From assembly GCF_008579165.1 (NCBI RefSeq), contig NZ_BKCN01000011.1: 64,000 bases of DNA; one strand, 5' to 3'. Shown piece by piece: positions 57,336-64,000 of the stretch. Within the stretch, counting starts at the first letter, position 1. The number at the start of each line of letters is the position of its first letter. The notes below the pieces were generated by a model, which worked only from the letters and a program-made list of their open reading frames with translations, did no database searches and was not told where the DNA came from. Made by a program: the position numbers and the translations under genes. This stretch comes from Iodidimonas nitroreducens (GTDB taxonomy: Bacteria > Pseudomonadota > Alphaproteobacteria > Sphingomonadales > Rhodothalassiaceae).

Positions 57336-59582
57336 ATGAACAGAGATATTCCCAGCGAACAGATCCTTGAAACGCCGTTTGATGCCGCCTTGTCTGAACG
57401 GTATCTTGCCTATGCCCTGTCAACGATCATGTCACGATCGCTGCCCGATGTGCGCGATGGGTTAAAGCCTGTGCATCGGCGGCTGCTTTATGCCATGCGC
57501 CTGCTGAAGCTTGATCCCGGCACCGGCTATAAAAAATGTGCCCGGGTGGTGGGGGATGTGATCGGTAAATATCACCCCCATGGCGATCAGGCGGTTTATG
57601 ATGCGCTGGTGCGATTGGCCCAGCATTTTGCCGTGCGCTATCCGCTGATCGATGGTCAGGGCAATTTTGGCAATGTGGATGGCGATAATCCTGCGGCCAT
57701 GCGCTATACCGAAGCCCGGATGACCGCCGTGGCCGCCCTTTTGATGGATGGGCTGGATGAGGATGCGGTTGATTTTCGCCGCACCTATGATGGCGAGGAA
57801 GAAGAGCCGGTGGTTTTCCCCGGGGCCTTTCCCAATCTTCTGGCCAATGGGGCGGCGGGCATTGCGGTGGGCATGGCCACTTCTGTTCCCCCCCATAATG
57901 CGGGCGAATTGATCGATGCCCTGCAAATCCTGATCGAAGCCCGGCTGGGGCGGCGCGGCCCGGTTCTGGATGATGAACTGCTGGCTTTGGTGCCCGGGCC
58001 GGATTTCCCCACCGGCGGGGTGATTGTTGAGCCGCGCGCCAGCATGTTGGAAGCCTATCGCACCGGTCGCGGTTCCTTTCGCACCCGTGCCCGATGGGAG
58101 CAGGAAGAGACCGGCCATGGCACCTGGCAGATCGTGGTCACGGAAATTCCTTATCAGGTGGCGAAATCCAAGCTGATCGAAAAAATCGCGGAATTGATCA
58201 ATGATCGCAAATTGCCGATTCTGGCCGATGTGCGCGATGAATCCACCGAAGATATCCGGCTGGTGCTGGAACCCAAAAGCCGCAATGTGGACCCCCGCAT
58301 TCTGATGGAAAGCCTGTTCCGGCTCAGCGATCTTGAGGTGCGGGCGTCCCTCAATCTCAATGTCATTGATCTGGATGGGGCCCCGGGTTTTATCTTTGGG
58401 TCAGGCGCTGGAAGCCTTTCTTGATCACCAGCTTGACGTGCTGAAGCGCCGCACGGCTTTTCGGCTTGATAAAATTGCTCGGCGGCTGGAAATTTTGGAA
58501 GGCTATCTGAAGGCCTATCTCAATCTTGATGAGGTGATCCGCATCATCCGCGAGGAAGATGAGCCGAAAGCGACCCTGATCAAAACCTTTGACCTCACCG
58601 ATGTGCAGGCGGAAGCGATCCTGAATATGCGCCTGCGATCCTGCGCAAGCTTGAGGAAATGGAAATCCGTGGCGAACATGAAAAGCTGAGCACCCAGCAG
58701 GCAGAGTTGCAGGCTTTGCTGGGATCATCTGAGCGCCAATGGATCGCGGTGGGGGAAAAGCTGGCCCATGTCAAAGAAAGTTTCGGATCCGAAACATTAG
58801 AAGGCAAACGCCGGACATCATTCGCGGATCTGCCGAATGTGGATTTCGTGCCAGCCGAAGCGATGATCGAGCGTGAGCCGGTGACGGTGGTTTTCTCCCG
58901 GCGCGGCTGGCTTCGGGCCTTGAAGGGCCATATGGCCGCCGAAGCCAGCCTTGGGTTCAAGGATGGCGATGAGGAACGCTTTCGTTTCCATGCCTTCACC
59001 ACCGATAAAATTCTTGCTTTCACCTCGATGGGGCGGATTCACAGCCTTGGCGCGGATAAATTGCCCGGGGGCCGGGGGCATGGCGAGCCATTGCGGCTTC
59101 TGGTCGAGATGGAAAGCGACGAGGAAGTCGTGGCTCTCCTTCCTTATGTTCCGGGCAGCGAATTATTGCTGGCCTCATCGGAAGGGCGGGGCTTCAGGGT
59201 TGAAGCCGATAAGGTTCTGGCCTCTACCCGGGGCGGGCGACAGGTGATGAATGTGGTATCGGGTGTGCGGGCCACCCATTGCCTGCCGGTGCGGGGCGAT
59301 ACCGTGGCGATCATCGGTGAAAATCGCAAGCTTTTGCTCTTTCCTTTGGATGAGGTGCCGGTGCTGGCGCGGGGCCGTGGGGTGATTTTGCAACGCTATA
59401 AGGATGGCGGTCTGTCGGATCTGCGTTTGCTTGATCTGGCCGATGGCTTGAATTGGCCGATGGGTGGCTCCCAAGGCCGCACCCGCACGGAAACCGATCT
59501 GGCCCTGTGGCTTGGCAAGCGGGCGGGTAGTGGCCGCATGCCGCCCACGGGCTTCCCGCGTTCCAATCGCTTTTCGGGCTGA
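57336..59582 (+). CDS. parC: DNA topoisomerase IV subunit A (two frameshifts)
   Basis: Catalytic subunit of topoisomerase IV. MSRSLPDVRDGLKPVHRRLL, GKYHPHGDQAVYDALVRLAQ and the catalytic Tyr124 in AAMRYTEARMT, then GIAVGMATSVPPHNAGELID. The C-terminal beta-pinwheel includes ILAFTSMGRIHSLGADKLPG and ends RMPPTGFPRSNRFSG. Frame breaks near 58385 (net -2 in a GGGGCCCC run) and 58635 (one base, in MRLR-LRKLEEME). Repaired length about 749 residues. The residue after HPHGD is Gln85, not the Ser of E. coli ParC, probably a lineage feature. Confidence 0.94.
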
Positions 59583-59608
59583 AGCCTTGCGGGCCTTTTC
59601 GCTTTTGA

Positions 59609-60402
59609 TCAGGCCGTAAGGGATATGGCCGTGCCGATTTCAAGATCAAGCTGACGGGCGGCACTGCCTTTTGTAACCGCGATTTCCGCAAGGCCGCTGG
59701 AATTGGCATACCAGAAAGCCATGCCCGGCGGATGATCGGCAAAGGTGCGCCCATGGGGTAGCCGCCGCCCCCCCAGCATGAGCGAGGCTTTGCCCAGCTT
59801 ATCGGCGCGCATTCCGGTGATGGCATTGCATAATGATCGATATAGATCACCTGTGCCAGATCATCGGGCCAATCTGAACCATCCCGGGCCAAACCATCCC
59901 GGGCCAAACCATCACGGACCGCACCATCCTCTGGGGTCGCGAAAGGCGCCATGGGCACCGGCTTGCCAAGGGCAAGGGCCGCAGCCGTAGGGGCAAACAG
60001 ATCGCGACCATGAAAGCTGGCCGACAGGCGCACCGGCATACGGGTGAGGCGCATGATGGCCTGATGATGCTGGGCGCGACGCCAAACGAGTTCAAATAAC
60101 CCATTGCCCGGGCCGATGAATTTTCGCCCATCGGCCTCTACCAGCACAGGGATGCGAGGGCCGCCCACGCCGGGATCGACAACCGCGCAGATGATCGCAT
60201 CTTCGGGCAAGTCCTGGATCAGGCTGGCCAGCAGATAGGCGGATGGCTGGGGCGCGAAAGACGGGGCATCATGCATCAGATCAATGATCGGAACAGCCGG
60301 GGCCTGTTCAGCGAAAACAGCCTTCATCTGGCCCACATAGGGGCCATTCCAGCCAAAATCGGTAAACAGCACGATCATCACAAAAGCCACAGCCCCCGCC
60401 AT
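59609..60402 (-). CDS. S-adenosylmethionine hydrolase / SAM hydroxide adenosyltransferase (DUF62; one frameshift)
   Basis: About 264 residues: IVLFTDFGWNGPYVGQMKAV, CAVVDPGVGGPRIPVLVEAD, KFIGPGNGLFELVWRRAQ and, after the break, the C-terminal domain with MLGGRRLPHGRTFADHPPG and WYANSSGLAEIAV. Members hydrolyse SAM to adenosine and methionine with the Asp-His-Arg triad. One G is missing near 59829 (YIDHYGNA expected). Residues in the middle carry the repeated DGLAR encoded by a 15-bp tandem repeat (59878-59922). The start may be 60402 or the internal ATG 24 bases later. Confidence 0.88.
59878..59922. repeat. 15-bp tandem repeat inside the SAM hydrolase gene
   Basis: Two exact copies of ACCATCCCGGGCCAA (59878-59892, 59893-59907) and a third with changes (59908-59922). 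In frame, each unit adds five residues (DGLAR) in a surface-loop region. Confidence 0.85.
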
Positions 60403-60438
60403 TGCATATAGCTTATCAGCATAGGCAATGGCGTTGGC

Positions 60439-60636
60439 TCAGGCAATGCTGCGCGCCGCTTTGATCATATCTTCGGCGGATTGTTCCGATAAGGGGCCGC
60501 GCTTCTGTGCTTTATGCATCATCCGCTCGCCATCAAATCCGGCACGGGCCAGAATATCCGCAAGGCTTTCATCAGTCTGGATGATATCATGATCATCCGG
60601 GCGCTGATGGGCTTGCCGCCTGTTGAAAAAAATCAT
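60439..60636 (-). CDS. Hypothetical small protein
   Basis: A 65-residue ORF from the ATG at 60636, chosen because GGGAGG lies eight bases upstream. It reads MIFFNRRQAHQRPDDHDIIQ and ends AEDMIKAARSIA; no membrane segment, rich in Asp, Arg and His. I do not recognise a family. It lies 36 bp upstream of the SAM hydrolase gene on the same strand. Confidence 0.5.
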   Translation of the reverse strand: MIFFNRRQAHQRPDDHDIIQTDESLADILARAGFDGERMMHKAQKRGPLSEQSAEDMIKAARSIA

Positions 60637-60756
60637 GATAAAAGCCTCCCGCATGGATGATCTATATGAATAGATAGTTATAAATTATGAGCGATTATCA
60701 CAATATATCATCAAATTAAGACAAAGAGGTGTCTTTTAGGTCACGCTTTCAAGAAA

Positions 60757-62319
60757 TTATCGCGCTGGTGTGGCCAGCAGGGTGGGCAGCCATGTGGCCA
60801 AATGCGGGAACAGAGCCAAAAGCCCAAGCGCCAGAAGCTGGATTGCCACAAAGGGCAGGGCCCCACGATAAATCTGCTTGGTGGCAATGGAAGCTGGCGC
60901 CACCCCCCGCAGATAAAAAAGGGCAAAACCAAAGGGCGGAGTGAGAAAGCTGGTTTGCAGATTCATCGCGATCATGATCCCCAGCCAGATGGGATCAACC
61001 CCCATCTTGATCAGGATGGGGGCGATGATCGGCACGACGACAAAGATGATTTCGATGAAATCGAGGAAAAATCCTAAGATAAACATCACCAGCATCACCG
61101 CAATCAGGGCACCGCGCACCCCGCCGGGCAGGGACGACAGCAAATCTTCGATCACTTCATCGCCACCCAGCCCGCGAAAAACGAGTGAGAACAGCGCCGC
61201 ACCGATCAGAATGGTAAAAATCATCACGCTGATGCGCACGGTGGATTGCAAAGCGGGCCTTAAAATGCCGATCCGATCCGTGCGCCAGATGGCGAGAAAC
61301 AGCCCCGCGATGGTCAAAAAGCTGAGGATTGCGGCCATGAACAGATGCCAGCCTGCTAAAGCCGGGCCCAGGATCAGGCTTTGCACAAAAAGAGCAGCAA
61401 GTGCGATGATGGCCCCCAAAAGCAGGCGCTGATGTGTTTTGGCCTTGCGCAGGGCCCCCAGAAAAAGCGCCCCCACGGCCCCTAGGGCTGCGGCTTCGGT
61501 AGGGGTGGCAATGCCGCCCAGAATCGAGCCCAGAACGGTGATGATCAGGATCACCGGCGGCAGCAGGGCATAAAGGATCTGGCGAAAAAACCGGCCATCG
61601 AGCTTTTCATCAGGTTCGCGCGGAATGGCCGGGCTGCTGTGGGGGAAAAACAGCGCCATGCCGCCCTGATAGAGCAGGTAAAGGCTGACAAGACCCAAAC
61701 CCGGGATCAGGGCACCCGCAAACAGATCCCCCACCGAAAGCGCCGAGGTGGCGATGATCCCCATATCGCGCTGCGCCTGCTGATAGGCCGAGGATAAAAC
61801 ATCGCCCAGCAAGATCAGGACGATCGAAGGCGGGATGATCTGCCCCATGGTGCCCGCTGCGGCAATCGACCCTGAAGCGAGAGCCGGATCATAGCCCCGG
61901 CGCAGCATCACCGGCAAAGACATCAGCCCCATGGTCACCACGGTCGCCCCCACAATGCCGGTAGAGGCAGCTAAAAGCGCGCCAACGATGGTCACGGAAT
62001 AACCCAGGCCGCCGCGCATCGGGCCGAAAAGGCGGCCCATGGAATCGAGCAGATCTTCGGCCACCCGGGATTTTTCTAAAATCACCCCCATCAGGATGAA
62101 CAGGGGAATGGCCAGCAGCAGTTCATTTTGCATCAGCCCATAGATGCGATCCGGCAGCAAAAGAATGAAGCCGGGCTCCAAAAGCCCAAGGCTCATCCCA
62201 AGGATTGCAAAAATCAGGGCAACACCGGCCAGCACAAAAGCAACGGGAAAGCCGGTGAGCAAAAAGCCCAGCAAGGCCAGAAACATCAGGCCCACAAAAA
62301 GGGCGGGCAATCCCATCAT
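60757..62319 (-). CDS. TRAP transporter large permease (DctM-like)
   Basis: A 520-residue protein with about 12-14 membrane helices. DctM hallmarks: LFILMGVILEKSRVAEDLLD, GATVVTMGLMSLPVMLRRGY, ASGSIAAAGTMGQIIPPSIV, GIATPTEAAALGAVGALFLG and NLQTSFLTPPFGFALFYLRG. It has the extra central helices common in the TakP-type systems. It overlaps the small permease gene by ATGA. Frame intact. Confidence 0.93.
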   Translation of the reverse strand: MMGLPALFVGLMFLALLGFLLTGFPVAFVLAGVALIFAILGMSLGLLEPGFILLLPDRIYGLMQNELLLAIPLFILMGVILEKSRVAEDLLDSMGRLFGPMRGGLGYSVTIVGALLAASTGIVGATVVTMGLMSLPVMLRRGYDPALASGSIAAAGTMGQIIPPSIVLILLGDVLSSAYQQAQRDMGIIATSALSVGDLFAGALIPGLGLVSLYLLYQGGMALFFPHSSPAIPREPDEKLDGRFFRQILYALLPPVILIITVLGSILGGIATPTEAAALGAVGALFLGALRKAKTHQRLLLGAIIALAALFVQSLILGPALAGWHLFMAAILSFLTIAGLFLAIWRTDRIGILRPALQSTVRISVMIFTILIGAALFSLVFRGLGGDEVIEDLLSSLPGGVRGALIAVMLVMFILGFFLDFIEIIFVVVPIIAPILIKMGVDPIWLGIMIAMNLQTSFLTPPFGFALFYLRGVAPASIATKQIYRGALPFVAIQLLALGLLALFPHLATWLPTLLATPAR

Positions 62320-62872
62320 GAGGATTCTTCAGAATTCAAGATGATTGCCAAGCTGCGCCCGATCATCGCCACAGCCTGAAGCCCAAGGCTGATGGCAAAA
62401 ACCGCGATCAGTGCTTTCAACCCATAAACAAAAGGGATGCCCCCGGTTTCCGTCGAGCCTTCGAGATTCATGACGCTTGCGAAAATATAAGGAAATCCGG
62501 CCCAGCCGATCAGAAACAGAAAGGGCAGCAAAAAAATGAGGCCGCCAAGCAGATCAACCCAGCTTTGGGCCTGGGTGTCGGCGCTGCCATAAAACAGATC
62601 CACCCGCACATGCCCATCATGCAAAAGCGTATAGCCCGCCCCGCCCATAAAAATCAGGCATTGAGATAAAGCCGGGATTCTTGCAGCCAAATCGAGCCAT
62701 AGGAAAAAATCGCCCCCAAAAGGACCAGACTGAATTGCACGATCACTAAAAGCAAAGCCGCCAGACCCAGAAAGCGACCAAGCCCTTCATTCATCCGTTC
62801 AAGGAAATGAATGAAGCCGGGGCGGGTGGGGCATGTGGCTGTGGAAGGCGACATAGGCATGGGCATAACCAT
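62316..62872 (-). CDS. TRAP transporter small permease (DctQ-like; one frameshift)
   Basis: About 185 residues with four membrane helices: FLGLAALLLVIVQFSLVLLG, then GSIWLQESRLYLNA and, in the second frame, LIFMGGAGYTLLHDGHVRVD and GGLIFLLPFLFLIGWAGFPY. W-x-EE/Q-ES-R-Y and HVRVD are DctQ signatures. One C is missing near 62656-62659. The ATG shares a base with the stop of the receptor gene. Confidence 0.9.
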
Positions 62873-64000
62873 CAGGGCAGATTTTTCGGAATGCCGGGGG
62901 AAAATCCACGGGCATGATCGAAAGCGCGTTCAGATATTTCGCCCCAGCGCGCGCCACGGATGCGGGCTGCTTTGAAGCTTTCATAAACCCGGGCGGTCAG
63001 ATCATCGGTTTGGGCGACTTCGCTTAAAACATCTTCGCTGATCTGGGCCATGCGCTCTAATATTTCATCGGAAAAACGTCGCAAGGTGACATCGGTATCC
63101 TTGATCAGCCGTTCTAGCGCCAGGGCATTATGATGCTCGAATTCCGACCGCATCACCAGCGATTCGGCGGCACAGCAATTTTCGACGATGGCGCGTTCCT
63201 GCGGCGAAAAGTCGTTCCATAGATCGAGATTGACCCCCAAAGAAAGGGTGGCCCCCGGTTCATGGATGCCGGGATAATAATAGGATTTGGCAATGGTATG
63301 AAAGGCAAAGGCCATATCATTCCAGGGGCCAACCCATTCCGTGGCATCGATATTGCCCTGATCAAGGGCCTGGAAAAGCTCACCGCCTGCCTTGGTCACC
63401 GGGGTGGCTCCCAGCCTTTTCATCACCTCGCCCCCAAGGCCGGGCATTCTGATCTTCAAACCCTTGAAATCGGCCAGTTTATGAACCGGGCGTTTGAACC
63501 ATCCCCCCATCTGCACCCCGGTATTGCCAGCGATCAGGGGCTTAACATTATAACGGGCGCTCAATTCATCCCATAAAGCCTGGCCGCCGCCAAAGCGAAT
63601 CCAGGCTTCCATTTCATGGGCGGTCAAACCCATAGGCACGGCGGTAAAAAATGTGAAGGCAGGCGATAGCCCCTGCCAATAATATTCCGCCCCATGATAA
63701 AGCTCGGCATTGCCCTGGGAGACGGCATCAAAAGCAGACAAGGCGGGCACCAGTTCACCCGCCGCATAAACCTTGATGTCGAATGATCCGCCGCTGGCCT
63801 CTGTGATCCTCTGACCAAGGCGGGCGGCTCCGGTTCCAAGGCCGGGAAAATTCTTCGGCCAGGTGGTCACCATCCGTAAGCGCCGATGGGCCTTGCCGAT
63901 GATTGCCGGGCCTGTTTGCCCCAAGCTGCTGTTGGGGGGGTGGCTGATAATACCTGCCGCCAGCGCGGTGCCGGTGGCGGCTGCCCCCAAAATGCCAGCA
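62872..64000 (-). CDS. TRAP transporter solute receptor, TakP-like (5' end beyond the window)
   Basis: At least 372 residues, open to the window edge; the visible start AGILGAAATGTALAAGIISH is the hydrophobic part of a signal peptide, possibly Tat-type. MVTTWPKNFPGLGTGAARLG, VYAAGELVPALSAFDAVSQG, ELYHGAEYYWQGLSPAFTFF and ATEWVGPWNDMAFAFHTIAK match the TakP group, whose studied member binds 2-oxo acids. It delivers its ligand to the DctQ-DctM permease encoded downstream. The ligand is not certain. Confidence 0.9.
   Translation of the reverse strand, partial: AGILGAAATGTALAAGIISHPPNSSLGQTGPAIIGKAHRRLRMVTTWPKNFPGLGTGAARLGQRITEASGGSFDIKVYAAGELVPALSAFDAVSQGNAELYHGAEYYWQGLSPAFTFFTAVPMGLTAHEMEAWIRFGGGQALWDELSARYNVKPLIAGNTGVQMGGWFKRPVHKLADFKGLKIRMPGLGGEVMKRLGATPVTKAGGELFQALDQGNIDATEWVGPWNDMAFAFHTIAKSYYYPGIHEPGATLSLGVNLDLWNDFSPQERAIVENCCAAESLVMRSEFEHHNALALERLIKDTDVTLRRFSDEILERMAQISEDVLSEVAQTDDLTARVYESFKAARIRGARWGEISERAFDHARGFSPGIPKNLP

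Noticed and set aside
57570..57600. Gln85 of ParC as an acquired quinolone-resistance change
   Set aside because: Alphaproteobacterial ParC proteins often differ from E. coli at this position, so it is probably ancestral.

Overview
The window looks like chromosomal DNA of a heterotrophic alphaproteobacterium. Pointers to this are moderately high GC, two TonB-dependent receptors (one of the Oar type), a TakP-like TRAP transporter, the N-acetylglutaminylglutamine amide (NAGGN) osmolyte genes, a fold-III ornithine decarboxylase with a long leader, and GTCACCCCGGGC-type palindromic repeats. The genus cannot be fixed from sequence alone. No tRNA, rRNA, CRISPR array, transposase or phage gene was seen.

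Layout. (1) 1-9.6 kb, minus strand: a tightly overlapping operon preT-preA-aminotransferase-mmsA-beta-ureidopropionase-NCS1 permease-hydA-cdd encodes the whole reductive pyrimidine pathway, from uracil/thymine through beta-alanine to an acyl-CoA. A divergent TonB receptor and a RutR-like TetR regulator follow at 10.0-13.2 kb. (2) 13.3-19.3 kb: a PhoD-like phosphatase, an Oar-like TonB receptor and a class C acid phosphatase lipoprotein, probably for scavenging organic phosphate. (3) 19.3-28.5 kb, minus: a SYLF protein, then hom, leuB, ilvE, leuA, a short ilvM-like ORF, a remnant of an acetolactate synthase large-subunit gene, ilvC and ilvD. These sit behind a classical attenuator with a Leu/Val/Ile-rich leader peptide that appears to be translated from a leaderless mRNA. 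(4) 28.5-39.1 kb: proBA, an AlaC-like aminotransferase, family-5 uracil-DNA glycosylase, NYN protein, folK, an M48 lipoprotein protease, two small membrane proteins, Fe-SOD, an ECF sigma factor and an MFS carrier. (5) 39.2-44.0 kb: the three-gene NAGGN operon. (6) 44.1-48.1 kb: an isoaspartyl peptidase, then ornithine decarboxylase plus a deoxyhypusine-synthase-like enzyme behind a structured leader that encodes a 42-residue peptide. (7) 48.2-54.6 kb: DsbD and a thioredoxin-like protein, a PAS protein plus cytoplasmic chemoreceptor, and MotA, with palindromic repeats between. (8) 54.7-64 kb: argC, gamma-carbonic anhydrase, an NDUFAF6-like protein, parC, a SAM hydrolase and a TakP-like TRAP transporter that runs off the end.

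Sixteen genes carry reading-frame breaks, at least 22 in total. Almost all can be repaired by restoring one or two bases, many of them inside a homopolymer. I read this as deletion-type sequencing or assembly error rather than gene decay. The acetolactate synthase remnant is a separate case, because about 1.5 kb of coding sequence is absent.

The most interesting non-coding signals are the two leader-peptide systems (upstream of ilvD and of the ornithine decarboxylase), the palindrome plus direct repeats between preT and the TonB receptor, and a 20-bp near-palindrome shared by two distant promoter regions (14469 and 45327).
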